A DNA stretch of 64,000 bases, from assembly GCF_001941825.1 (NCBI RefSeq), contig NZ_CP019038.1, forward strand, positions 3,286,001 to 3,350,000, in the 5' to 3' direction. The translations under genes and the position numbers were made by a program. This document shows, in pieces, positions 1 through 8,762 of this stretch. The notes below the pieces were generated by a model. The model searched no databases, had not been told where the DNA came from, and was given only the letters and a program-made list of their open reading frames with translations. The first letter of the stretch is position 1; each line of letters starts with the position of its first letter. The stretch is from Massilia putida (GTDB taxonomy: Bacteria > Pseudomonadota > Gammaproteobacteria > Burkholderiales > Burkholderiaceae_D).

Positions 1-340
1 TTTTACGCTGCCGTCCGCTAACACTACCCTTTCCCATACCCTCATTGATCAGCGGCCTATATAGCTGCGGTACGAGATACATTAATTATCTGACCGAAAT
101 TACAGCCGCCGCCGAGGCTGTAGAGGCCGCGCATCCACTGCCGCGCTACGTCGTTGTTGCTATTGCAGAGTTCGCTAGACATGCGATATGCTTACGCGCA
201 GGCGTCCGCCAGAGTTCCAGCGACTCAAATCCGACCATGTTCCTTCTTGTAGTATCCCAACTTTTCCGACCTCGTGCGTTTCTCGCCGGCATGGAACAAG
301 TTAAGCGCTGGTTGTTCCTTGCCTAATTTGGAGAAAACAC
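1..340. other. Left-edge region without a supported gene
   Basis: This stretch precedes the first convincing gene. A 93-codon frame opens at 45 but has no clear ribosome-binding site and no recognisable domain, so it is not called. A GGAGAAA ribosome-binding site lies just before position 341 and belongs to the next gene. No promoter boxes could be assigned with confidence. Confidence 0.4.
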
Positions 341-1234
341 ATGAGTACGGATTTCGCATCCCTGTCCTATTCCTTTCGTGTAGTGAGCCAGCAGCGTGAC
401 ATCGCCATCAAACTTGGCCACGCCCAGCAGCTCCTCGCCTGCGCTTTCGGCTACCAGACGCTGGCTGGCTACCAAAGGTCGAGTGAAGAACCGGCCACGA
501 TCAATGATGGTGTTCACCTCGTCCTCGACGCAGCCACGTTGCGGCAGCGTGCAACAGATCTAGGCCTATCCTTGACGAGCAAGCAACTGGTCGACCTCAT
601 CGATGCGGCTTTCGCCAGCCGGCTACGACGAAGCGGTGTGCACGCATCGGAAATGGACTTCTTCGACTTCCTGCACGGCAGCTTACAATCCACCGTGGTC
701 AATGACGATGACGTGGGACGCATAACGGCAGACATGAACACGAACGGTGTCCGCGAGATCTACGTGCCGTTCGATTTCACCCTTGCCGACCTACCCGAGG
801 TCGGCGAGACTTTATCGATACCCGTGGTCGGACATCTGAGCATGGAAATCGACCTGGAGCGGCCTTATGCCGGACACCAAGTCGATGTCGAGGCGATCGT
901 GAGCGTAGATCGTCTGGGTCGCCGGCTCGTCGGCAATGTGCACATGGAGATCGAACGGGCGTCTGAGAACGCCCCCTACGCCGACCGGGCCCTCATCTCG
1001 CGTGCACAGGCGTATGCGGATAGGCTGGATATGCCGCTTGAACTCATGGAGCAGCTCGACAACGTGCTCGTCGACGAGAACGCTGGCACGAGTGGCGATG
1101 GTGCATACGGGTACTGGCTCGACTTCTCGGCGGCTGACCCACAGCACGTCGTTGCGGCGATCCTGCAAAAGCATGGAACACTACTGTTCGACGTTGGGCC
1201 AAGCTTCTTCGAAGACGTCGAACGGGAGGATTAA
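341..1234 (+). CDS. Hypothetical protein of the defence island
   Basis: 297-residue protein that I do not recognise. The start is supported by GGAGAAA about six bases upstream of the ATG. Residues 20-45 (a GHAQQLLACAFGYQTLAGYQ-like stretch) resemble the short helical pattern seen at the N-terminus of many small accessory proteins, but this gives no function. The rest is acidic, with no signal peptide or transmembrane segment. It sits alone, about 660 bp upstream of the Hachiman genes and in the same direction, so it could be an accessory gene of the island; this is inference from position only. Confidence 0.6.
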   Translation: MSTDFASLSYSFRVVSQQRDIAIKLGHAQQLLACAFGYQTLAGYQRSSEEPATINDGVHLVLDAATLRQRATDLGLSLTSKQLVDLIDAAFASRLRRSGVHASEMDFFDFLHGSLQSTVVNDDDVGRITADMNTNGVREIYVPFDFTLADLPEVGETLSIPVVGHLSMEIDLERPYAGHQVDVEAIVSVDRLGRRLVGNVHMEIERASENAPYADRALISRAQAYADRLDMPLELMEQLDNVLVDENAGTSGDGAYGYWLDFSAADPQHVVAAILQKHGTLLFDVGPSFFEDVERED

Positions 1235-1896
1235 CGCCATCTGGACAAGTGGATAAGCTGGCCGTGAGCGATCATCGGTCATGAGCAGCTCTAGCGTCCC
1301 TCAAGCAGACGTGAGTTCGACAGCAAGCGCCGACTCTGGCGACGCAGCAGGCGTAATAAACGCTTAGGTGTAGCTCAAGCATCTGGCACAGCCGACGTAG
1401 AATACGCACGCTAATGCTCCTGCACGAATCCGTACTTCACCGGGACACCTCGGCGAAGTACGCGGCCGCCATTTTTTGAATATCTCCTTCTGTGTGACGT
1501 TTCTGCTCCGCCTTCAGACGGCGGAGCTCCACTTGCTGCTCGTTGCTGGCTTGTTGCTCAACCGGCGTTGCACTGTACCGCTTTACTCACTGATATAGGC
1601 TATATCCGCTGACCGGTACATGCCGCTACCTCGGCTACCATATGGCCACGCTCGCTGACCTGCTCGACCGCTTCGATGCTGAATTCTTCGGCGTATCGCT
1701 CGCTGCTAATTACCTGTCCACATGCCTCATTGTAAGGCTGAAGAGTATCCACGGTAGCGGTGGCAATTCACTTCGACTGGCCAGCCCTACCAAAAGTGCA
1801 ACAGTTGGAGAGATTCTTAAGGACAATCTAAGATAGTATGACGACTTACCTCCTTGTCAAGCTTTTGACGATCCTGATGGTTTTGCCTCGACAATA
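1235..1896. other. Intergenic region before hamA, no supported gene
   Basis: About 660 bp with no convincing coding region. A 64-codon frame at 1642-1836 has no good start signal or recognisable content. The frame of hamA is open back to a TAG at 1834-1836, but no ATG, GTG or TTG occurs between that stop and the hamA ATG. The hamA promoter must lie in this gap, but I could not place its boxes. Confidence 0.4.
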
Positions 1897-2811
1897 ATGG
1901 ACTTCGAAATACTCATCGACGACTCGTTCCTCAACCTCAACACTAAACCTGGACTCTCGCCTCTGGATCGTAAGCATGTACTCAGCCTTGTAAACGGCTT
2001 CGAGGACGGCAAGTGGCAGTTTTCGGACTTGCACAACTTCGTTTGGGACAATATTGCGGAAACTGCCCTGTCGGAGCGTGAAAGGGCCAGCTTAGTCGGG
2101 AAGGCTCACAGTCAGCTAACTGCCGCAGCGCGGAATCTACGCCTGACCGATAAGGAAGACGAATTCGGAAAAGGAAGCGAACTTGCCGAGATAGTCTTGT
2201 ACGGAATAATGAAAAAGCATTACGATGCCTTGCCTGTAGTGCCAAAGATATTTTATAAGCAAAACGCCCAGGATAATGCTAAAGGCGCAGATAGTGTCCA
2301 CCTTGTCATAGCCAACGGCGATTTTTCGCTATGGCTTGGGGAAGCAAAATTTTATAACAGCATAGACAACTCTCGACTAGCCAGCATTATCCAGTCCGTA
2401 GGGAATGCACTTGATACGAATAAGCTAAAGAAAGAAAATAGCATCGTAACAAACCTTCAGGACATCCAACACCTTATCAGCGACGAAGATCTACGCAATC
2501 GCATTCTTAGTGCTTTAGCAGTACGAAAGTCGATTGACGAGCTGGTAAGTCGAATCCATATTCCCATTCTTCTCATCCACGAGTGTGCGATTACAGCTGA
2601 GGCCACAGCCCTATCAGAAGAATATATAAAACAGGTTCGGCGTTTTCATAGGGACCGCGCACAAGCCTATTTCGAATCGCAAATCGCGAAGCTAAAATCT
2701 TTCCACAAATATCCACAAATAACTTTTCATCTCATACTGTTTCCAGTGCCTGACAAGAAGAAGATCATTGATAAATTCATTGCTAATGTAGAATACTACA
2801 AGGATCAGTAA
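1897..2811 (+). CDS. hamA: HamA, Hachiman anti-phage nuclease subunit (DUF1837)
   Basis: 304 residues. The DUF1837 signature is visible: E95 in a GKGSELAE stretch, D132 in KGADSVH, and the GEAKFY motif with E149 and K151, which together give the spacing of a PD-(D/E)xK nuclease core. In Hachiman systems HamA is the effector nuclease, held in check by the helicase HamB until damaged or invading DNA is sensed. The stop overlaps the hamB start by one base (TAATG), which implies translational coupling. No clear Shine-Dalgarno is seen, but 1897 is the only usable start in the open frame. The gene is markedly AT-richer than the chromosomal genes after 17 kb, consistent with horizontal transfer. Confidence 0.88.
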   Translation: MDFEILIDDSFLNLNTKPGLSPLDRKHVLSLVNGFEDGKWQFSDLHNFVWDNIAETALSERERASLVGKAHSQLTAAARNLRLTDKEDEFGKGSELAEIVLYGIMKKHYDALPVVPKIFYKQNAQDNAKGADSVHLVIANGDFSLWLGEAKFYNSIDNSRLASIIQSVGNALDTNKLKKENSIVTNLQDIQHLISDEDLRNRILSALAVRKSIDELVSRIHIPILLIHECAITAEATALSEEYIKQVRRFHRDRAQAYFESQIAKLKSFHKYPQITFHLILFPVPDKKKIIDKFIANVEYYKDQ

Positions 2812-4913
2812 TGACCATAGATTTGTTTGACTTATGCAATGTCATCAATGATCTTCTCATTGCCGGGCAGGAAACCGAAGCACGCGACGAACTTATCCGA
2901 ACTCTCGACTATTGTAAGCGCCACAGTGTCGAGTTCACGCCGCTACTAAACCACTTGATCCGTCAGACTGGGCTATATCCATATCTTCAGTTGTCTAGCG
3001 CAGACTGGCAGGACCGCTACGTCTACGAAGCATTCAAAGTAGATGTGGGAGAAAAAAAGCCTGTCGCGTTACATAGGGAACAGTCCGCCCTACTGGCATC
3101 ATTATTAGATGGTGAAAGTCTAGCCGTTAGCGCACCAACCAGCTTCGGCAAAAGCTTCGTTATTGATTCCTTCATTGCCGTTAAGCAACCTAAAAATGTA
3201 GTGATTATTGTCCCTACGATTGCTCTAACCGATGAGACAAGAAGGCGTATTCAGCGAAAGTTCGGCCGAGATTACAAGGTAATTACGACTGCAGACGTTG
3301 AGCTAGGTGAGAGGAATATTCTGATATTTCCCCAAGAACGAGCGATCGGATATGCGAGTCGCCTGCCTGAAGTCGATATATTGATCATCGATGAGTTTTA
3401 CAAAGCAAGCAAAAAGTTTGACAAAGAACGATCGCCATCCCTCTTAAGGGCAATACTAAGCTTAAGTGAACGGGCAAAACAGCGTTATTTTCTTGCCCCA
3501 AATATTTCAGGCCTAAATGACAGTCCGTTCACCCGCGGCATGCGGTTTGAGAAATTTGACTTCAATACCGTTTTCCTGGAAAAGAAGGAATATTTCAGAC
3601 AGATTGGCACAGACGAGGTAAAGAAGAGCAAATATCTCTTGAGAATACTTGGAGAGAATGAAAAGAAAACGCTAATCTACGCAGGAAATTATCCAAACAT
3701 TCACAAAGTCAGCAATCTTCTTATAGATAACTTAACGCCAGTACGCAGCAAGCTACTGTCGGCATTCGAATCCTGGCTCTCGAGCAATTACGACAAGAAT
3801 TGGCACCTAACCTCGCTCGTAAAAAGGGCTGTAGGAGTACACAACGGGCAGCTTCACCGATCTCTTAGCCAGATACAAGTACGTCTCTTCGAGGAAGCAG
3901 ACGGGCTGATGAGTATGATATCAACATCATCGATCGTGGAGGGCGTAAACACATGTGCCGAAAATGTTGTCATATGGCGTAACAAGAATGGGAACTCGAA
4001 TTTAAAGGACTTTACATATAAGAACATTATTGGCCGAGGTGGACGAATGTTCAAGCATTTCGTCGGCAAAATCTATATTCTTGAAAGTCCACCAGCCGAC
4101 GAGCAGGCCGAACTCGACTTAAAAGTCCCTGATGAGCTGTTAGGTGATATTGATGAGGAGAAGTATCGCGATGATCTTACTCCTGATCAAATCGGGAAAA
4201 TCATAGAATACCGGAGAGAAATGCAGTCCATCCTCGGAGACAAAGAGTATCAATCCTTGCACGACGATGGAATCTTTCAGTCCAGCGATAGTTTCCTACT
4301 AAAACGAATTGCAATTGATATCAAAAGGAACCCGCAGTGGAATGGCCTTGGATATTTAAACTCGCCTAATCCGGCCGACTGGGATCGCTTGCTGTACAAA
4401 GTAATCGCGCTAGCACCTGGGGGATGGGACATAGAATATAGCAAGTTTGTAGCATTCGTAAAGATTTTATCAAAGAACTGGTCTTTGTCTATTCCGCAGC
4501 TATTATCAATGTTGGACAGCGTGGACGTTGGAATTGACGATTTCTTTAAGCTCGAAAGGAACGTGGTTTTTAAGCTTTCTGCACTGCTCGCTGACGTTAA
4601 TACGATCCAGAGTGCTATTCTAAAAGACAAAAAATACGATATATCTTCGTTTGTAGCAAAAACGTCATTCGCTTTCCTTCCACCGGTTGTATTCCAGCTA
4701 GAAGAATACGGACTCCCGAGGATGTTAAGCAGAAAAATCCACAGGGCCGGCTTAATCGATTTCGAAGCTCAAGAACTTTCGCTTCATACGGCAGTTGCCA
4801 AGTTAAATAAAATCGGGATAGAAAAAATTATGACTACCGTGGAAAATTTAAGCGAGTTCGACCGATACTTATTAGAATATTTTTACGAGGGAATTCAGGT
4901 GGAAGAATTTTAG
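2811..4913 (+). CDS. hamB: HamB, Hachiman superfamily 2 helicase
   Basis: 700 residues, the usual size for HamB. Helicase motifs in order: Walker A APTSFGKS around residues 108-115 (K114), Walker B IIDEFYK with D194 and E195 (DEFY instead of DEAD), a motif III-like APNISG near 228, and an arginine-finger motif VI as GRGGR near 407. The C-terminal third has no recognised domain and probably contacts HamA or DNA. Known role: HamB scans and unwinds DNA and licenses the HamA nuclease during phage infection. It is translationally coupled to hamA by the TAATG overlap, and the low GC content matches hamA. No third gene follows, so the system is the minimal two-gene type. All motifs look intact. Confidence 0.88.
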   Translation: MTIDLFDLCNVINDLLIAGQETEARDELIRTLDYCKRHSVEFTPLLNHLIRQTGLYPYLQLSSADWQDRYVYEAFKVDVGEKKPVALHREQSALLASLLDGESLAVSAPTSFGKSFVIDSFIAVKQPKNVVIIVPTIALTDETRRRIQRKFGRDYKVITTADVELGERNILIFPQERAIGYASRLPEVDILIIDEFYKASKKFDKERSPSLLRAILSLSERAKQRYFLAPNISGLNDSPFTRGMRFEKFDFNTVFLEKKEYFRQIGTDEVKKSKYLLRILGENEKKTLIYAGNYPNIHKVSNLLIDNLTPVRSKLLSAFESWLSSNYDKNWHLTSLVKRAVGVHNGQLHRSLSQIQVRLFEEADGLMSMISTSSIVEGVNTCAENVVIWRNKNGNSNLKDFTYKNIIGRGGRMFKHFVGKIYILESPPADEQAELDLKVPDELLGDIDEEKYRDDLTPDQIGKIIEYRREMQSILGDKEYQSLHDDGIFQSSDSFLLKRIAIDIKRNPQWNGLGYLNSPNPADWDRLLYKVIALAPGGWDIEYSKFVAFVKILSKNWSLSIPQLLSMLDSVDVGIDDFFKLERNVVFKLSALLADVNTIQSAILKDKKYDISSFVAKTSFAFLPPVVFQLEEYGLPRMLSRKIHRAGLIDFEAQELSLHTAVAKLNKIGIEKIMTTVENLSEFDRYLLEYFYEGIQVEEF

Positions 4914-6100
4914 ATCGGCGCAGACGATCGGAGTTGCCTCTATGTGCTTTTTCGGTCAACTGCTCTTTTACCTAAACCTTGCAACACACCATCAATATGC
5001 CGCGAAATGTCACTTATTGAACTTGAGGATGCAAGATACTGCTTCGCAGCAGGTCCGAGACAGATTCATTTAGCAATAAGAATCCTGGCCGTTGTCTTCG
5101 GAAATAGCAGCGCACGAGGTTTTGCAATCCTTGTTTTGGGCTGCCCCCTCCCGTTGCCGTTCTTGTTTCGCTCAATGCCGCGCGCTACACTAAACCGTGC
5201 TTAACATAGCCTATCACAAATTAGATTCAGCAAAATTATTGTTTATTCGACCAAGACCGTTAGATCAGCGTAAGATTTCTTAGCAATTGCCGTTGCCGTT
5301 GAGCATGTCTCGGCATTGGAAATATGCGCCCAGTGGTTATCAAGCCGCCAAATAGCGCGCCGCGATAACTCGTGTTTTCGCTCGAAAGCTGTTATGTCCA
5401 TTTAACGGCTGATCGGCCAACGCCGCGCGCGACAAAGGAAGGGCAGCGTGCACTGAGCCTGCCGACAGTTCGGCCTATATACATATCACTTCGCATAAAT
5501 CTTCAAGTCGACAATACATTTCTGATATCGGGTCTATTTGATAAGTTTCGGAGAATGGGGGAGCGATGAGCGGCAGCGTACCTTTGCGCCGCCTGCGCAT
5601 CGCCTGCCCCCTTCAGTCGTGTGAAGGGATTCCGACCGACTCGCCGGTCTGCCTGCGCGATCAAACGAAAAGCCCGCGCAGAGAGTGACCGACCGCCGCC
5701 CTGGCAGCGGCTGACTACCTGGCTCGCCCTCGTGCGCAAGCACGTCCTTCGTGAGCAAGACGCGAGCCACGCGAGCCGCGCGCCTTGTGCCCGCTCGATG
5801 CGCAGCCGTACCGTGTGCATCGCTGCGCCCAACTTTCGCGCGAAAGCCCTGGCCTGTTTTAGTGGCGCAGCTCCTCGATCACGGGTTGATGTTCCAGATG
5901 GTCGACGGCGGCGGCAAGTGGCAGCGAGCAAACGCCGCTAGCCGCGTAAGCGTCATGAATGGAAGCTTCCAAGGCGAGACCGTACCGCAGCCTCGATGCG
6001 AAGCACGACAGTGCGGTCCGAGGGCCATGCCCGAGGAGACGCGCTACACTGGACGGGCCCAGCTCGCCGCAGTAGCATCGATTCTTTGCCCGGCACGACC
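4914..6100. other. Long gap after hamB, no supported gene
   Basis: About 1.19 kb. The first half is AT-rich like hamB and contains only short frames without start signals. The second half (from about 5560) is GC-rich and carries overlapping frames on both strands that look like compositional noise; none shows a motif I recognise. The jump in composition near 5550 may mark the end of the transferred Hachiman segment. A degraded gene here cannot be excluded. Confidence 0.4.
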
Positions 6101-7015
6101 ATGAACGACAGCGACCAATTGACTGCGGCCACGCCTAAGCGGGGCCGTCTGGCTTCGACGCACTATCAATGGGGCTTCCACCTCAACGGCAACGAACACT
6201 GGCTCGAAAGCTTCACCAACTTCTTCACCTCAGTCGACATAGCGATCATTGCGAATCACGAAGACGACAGGCCTACAACCTTCGATTTCACGTCTACGCA
6301 CCTGAACGGGTTGACCGGCGTACAAGCCGCGATGCGCGCGCGCGAGCTGCTGACCTTGTTTAACGGTGTTATGCAGTTGCGCGAGGGCGACAGATTTCGC
6401 CCGTTTCGGATCGGAGAGGGCTACGATTTCTGGTCCCACGCCCGGGCGCGGGTTGATTACTTTCGCACCGTGCCGGTGCCGATGTTCCCTGACGACGTCG
6501 AAAACCTGCGCTACCTGAGGCACAGCCAGCGCAAGCTTGATCCGACGAGCAAGCAGCTGTTCCTGGCCAGGTCGGACAGGTACCTACGCACAATCTTCCG
6601 GACGCTCGGTCGCGAAGGCGTCTCGTTCGTGGCCCTGTCGAAGGTACAGGACACGATCGCGGCGCACCTCCAACTGAGCGGCAAGAAGGCAACCCGGGCA
6701 GAACTGGCGGCGCTCGGCGACAAGACGGCGAGCGACGTCGAAAATTTTGACTGGACGGCCAACAACTTCGACGTCGCGGGCGAGGATGCACGTCACGGGC
6801 TGAACGCAAAGTTCAAGCCATCGACGAGGTTGAGGGCGCTAACGCTCGAGGAAGCGGCCGACGTAATGTTCCCGATCATCCGTGGGTTCGTGCGGGAACG
6901 CGTCGACCAGACCTTCGACCAGCAATGGGAGGCGGTCCTGATCGATAACGTAGAGGGGGTAGATCCACCGATACCGCGCCCCGAAGATACGCGGCCGGAT
7001 TACAGGCCAGGGTAG
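6101..7015 (+). CDS. Hypothetical protein
   Basis: 304 residues counted from the ATG at 6101; the frame is open further upstream (to 5996), but that extension reads as low-quality sequence. The N-terminal third reads plausibly as a folded domain (HYQWGFHLNGNEHWLESF near residues 21-38), and the C-terminus is proline-rich. There is no signal peptide, membrane segment or catalytic motif that I recognise. It stands alone between Hachiman and the interrupted nuclease gene, which is transcribed toward it. It is probably an island-specific protein; function unknown. Confidence 0.6.
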   Translation: MNDSDQLTAATPKRGRLASTHYQWGFHLNGNEHWLESFTNFFTSVDIAIIANHEDDRPTTFDFTSTHLNGLTGVQAAMRARELLTLFNGVMQLREGDRFRPFRIGEGYDFWSHARARVDYFRTVPVPMFPDDVENLRYLRHSQRKLDPTSKQLFLARSDRYLRTIFRTLGREGVSFVALSKVQDTIAAHLQLSGKKATRAELAALGDKTASDVENFDWTANNFDVAGEDARHGLNAKFKPSTRLRALTLEEAADVMFPIIRGFVRERVDQTFDQQWEAVLIDNVEGVDPPIPRPEDTRPDYRPG

Positions 7016-7037
7016 CCAGGTTTTTTTATCCAAGTCC

Positions 7038-7061
7038 ACTTTCGCGCGTCAGCGCGAAAGT
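7038..7061. terminator. Hairpin between convergent genes
   Basis: A perfect 10-bp inverted repeat ACTTTCGCGC / GCGCGAAAGT with a 4-base loop, in the gap between the convergent genes ending at 7015 (+) and 7172 (-). There is no T-run directly after it, so it would be a weak or factor-assisted terminator. A TTTTTTT run sits just upstream at 7020-7027. Confidence 0.45.
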
Positions 7062-7070
7062 CTAACTATA

Positions 7071-7096
7071 GGTGCACGCGAGAGGTGCACGCGAGA
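7071..7096. repeat. Tandem 13-bp repeat, two copies
   Basis: The unit GGTGCACGCGAGA occurs twice head to tail (7071-7083 and 7084-7096). A second short tandem pair, CGATTAGGTGT at 7158-7168 and 7169-7179, covers the stop codon of the interrupted nuclease gene, so the last codons of that gene could have been changed by slippage. Confidence 0.75.
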
Positions 7097-7171
7097 GCCT
7101 GATCCATCGCCGCATGGTCGCCCAGGTCTGGTAAGCCCTTTGCCGCGAGAACCTTAGCGATTAGGTGTCGA

Positions 7172-7790
7172 TTAGGTGTGGCTCTGGCCTACTTCGGCGA
7201 CCACGCTACCAAAATCACGATGCGCAAGGTCTGAAAATGCAGCCTCGACCTGAGAAATCTGCCGCTTGGAAAGCGAATTGATGACATCATTCGGAGTCGC
7301 CATTGGATGGTCCAGGAAGTGCTGCTTCATCACCTTGCGGAGCTCTGGAAGTGTCTTCACCAATTTTTCGATATCTTGAGCAAGCAGGACTTTAATGGTG
7401 TATCGATCCGGGTCTACTGTCGCCTGTGCGGTCGAGAGTCTTTTTTGAGCTTCGGGCGAAAGCTCGCCAGTGAGCCACAATTCGAAGGCGAGCTTAATAT
7501 TCTTGAATTCAGAATTCTCGAGGGTTTGGCTTCTCACGCTTGGAATGCGCTTGGTTAACCAAGCTTCGATTTCTGAATCTGGCAGCATTCGGCCGGGTAG
7601 TAGGCCTTTGCATTCGATGAATCTGATCTCGTGGTCGGGCACGTGGACTCTGACGTCGACTTCTGCTACATCCTTACCGTCCTTGCGATAAATCTTGTTC
7701 ATAAGGATATGGGCGCCTGGAACTGTTTTCCGCATCACGTCTGCGACGACGAACTCGAAGAGGGCCCCGCGGAGCGTGCCGGCTGCGCCC
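7172..7790 (-). pseudogene. C-terminal third of a PD-(D/E)xK nuclease-like gene cut by IS21 and IS256
   Basis: On the minus strand this segment encodes about 205 residues ending in GQSHT. It contains a nuclease-like pattern: an acidic VAEVDVRV strand, then IRFIECKG, giving the D...E-x-K arrangement of PD-(D/E)xK enzymes. The frame runs into the IS21 end at 7791. The 6-bp target duplication GCGCCC is at 7785-7790 and again at 10505-10510. Joining across the element gives ...GKVEGA-AGTLRGALFEF... in frame. The reconstructed gene is 7172-7784, 10505-11245 and 12605-12876: 1626 bp, 541 residues. Confidence 0.85.
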
Positions 7791-7919
7791 TGCGTATTCC
7801 GCCGAAACTGGACACCCGTTCCGCCGCAAACTGGACACGCATTCCAGCGCAAACTGGACACCTGTTCCAGGCCAAACTGGACACTCGGGGCGTGACGGCA
7901 CGGGGTCGAGGTTCGGGTT

Positions 7920-8672
7920 TTACTCCTGATGAGCTGGTCTTGTCAAATTGGCCCGTTTTTTTCGCAGGGAATCTCCTTTCAAGTTGAGCTGGTGGGCGTT
8001 GTGGACGAGCCGGTCAAGGATGGCGTCGGCCAGGGTCGGGTCGCCGATGGCGGGATGCCAGTGCTCGATGGGCAGCTGGCTGGTCACGATGGTCGAGCGG
8101 GTTCCGTGGCGGTCGTCGAGCACTTCCAGCAGGTCGCGCCGGTGGGCATCGTCGAGCACAGCCAGGCCCCAGTCGTCGATCACGAGCGTGTCGATCCTGG
8201 CCAGTTGCTTGAGCAGCTTGCCATAGCGCCCGTCGGCACGGCCAATGCCCAGTTCGTCGAGCAGGCGCGGCAAGCGCACGTAGTACGCGCTGTAGCCCTG
8301 GCGGCAGGCCTGGTGTGCCAGCGCGCATGCGAGCCAGGTCTTGCCCACGCCGGTGGGGCCGGTCAGCAGCACGTTCTGCCTGTCAGTCAGCCATTGCCCG
8401 GCCAGCAAGCGCTGAAACAGCGCCTTGTCGAGGCCACGCGGGTGGCGGTAGTCGATGTCCTCGGCGGCTGTGTTGGGTTTGAGCCTGGCGCGCTGTAGGC
8501 GCAGGGCCAGTGCCTTCCCGTCGCGCTCGGTCACTTCATGGTCTACCAGCAGGCCGAGACGCTCTTCGAAAGTCAGATGGTCCAGGTCCAGTGCGCTCTG
8601 CTCGGCAAAGGCGCGCGCCATTCCAAACAGCTTCAGGCGCGTCAGTTTGTCGTGGGTGGGATGATGCAACAT
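7920..8672 (-). CDS. istB: IS21-family helper ATPase IstB
   Basis: 250 residues from the ATG at 8672 (MLHHPTHDKL); the frame is open upstream to 8729. AAA+ ATPase of the DnaC-like IstB family: Walker A GPTGVGKT near residues 104-111 and Walker B TLVIDDWG near 165. IstB assembles on target DNA and delivers it to the IstA transposase. It lies downstream of istA in the same direction, the usual order. No frameshift seen. Confidence 0.92.
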   Translation of the reverse strand: MLHHPTHDKLTRLKLFGMARAFAEQSALDLDHLTFEERLGLLVDHEVTERDGKALALRLQRARLKPNTAAEDIDYRHPRGLDKALFQRLLAGQWLTDRQNVLLTGPTGVGKTWLACALAHQACRQGYSAYYVRLPRLLDELGIGRADGRYGKLLKQLARIDTLVIDDWGLAVLDDAHRRDLLEVLDDRHGTRSTIVTSQLPIEHWHPAIGDPTLADAILDRLVHNAHQLNLKGDSLRKKRANLTRPAHQE

Positions 8673-8762
8673 GGTACGTCCTTTCATGGTTGCAGAGCGC
8701 GCCCGGGGGGGCGCAGCTTCCGCGTTCAATGCATAAATTGTTTATATCGTTTATTCGCGATG

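Noticed and set aside
5503..5931. A 142-codon minus-strand ORF in the gap after hamB
   Set aside because: Arg/Ala-rich with no motif, no ribosome-binding site, and competing frames on the other strand.
7791..7900. Regularly spaced AAACTGGACAC boxes considered as a CRISPR array
   Set aside because: The 23-bp period leaves only about 12 bases between boxes, and the same array in inverted form closes the IS21 element, so these are transposase sites.
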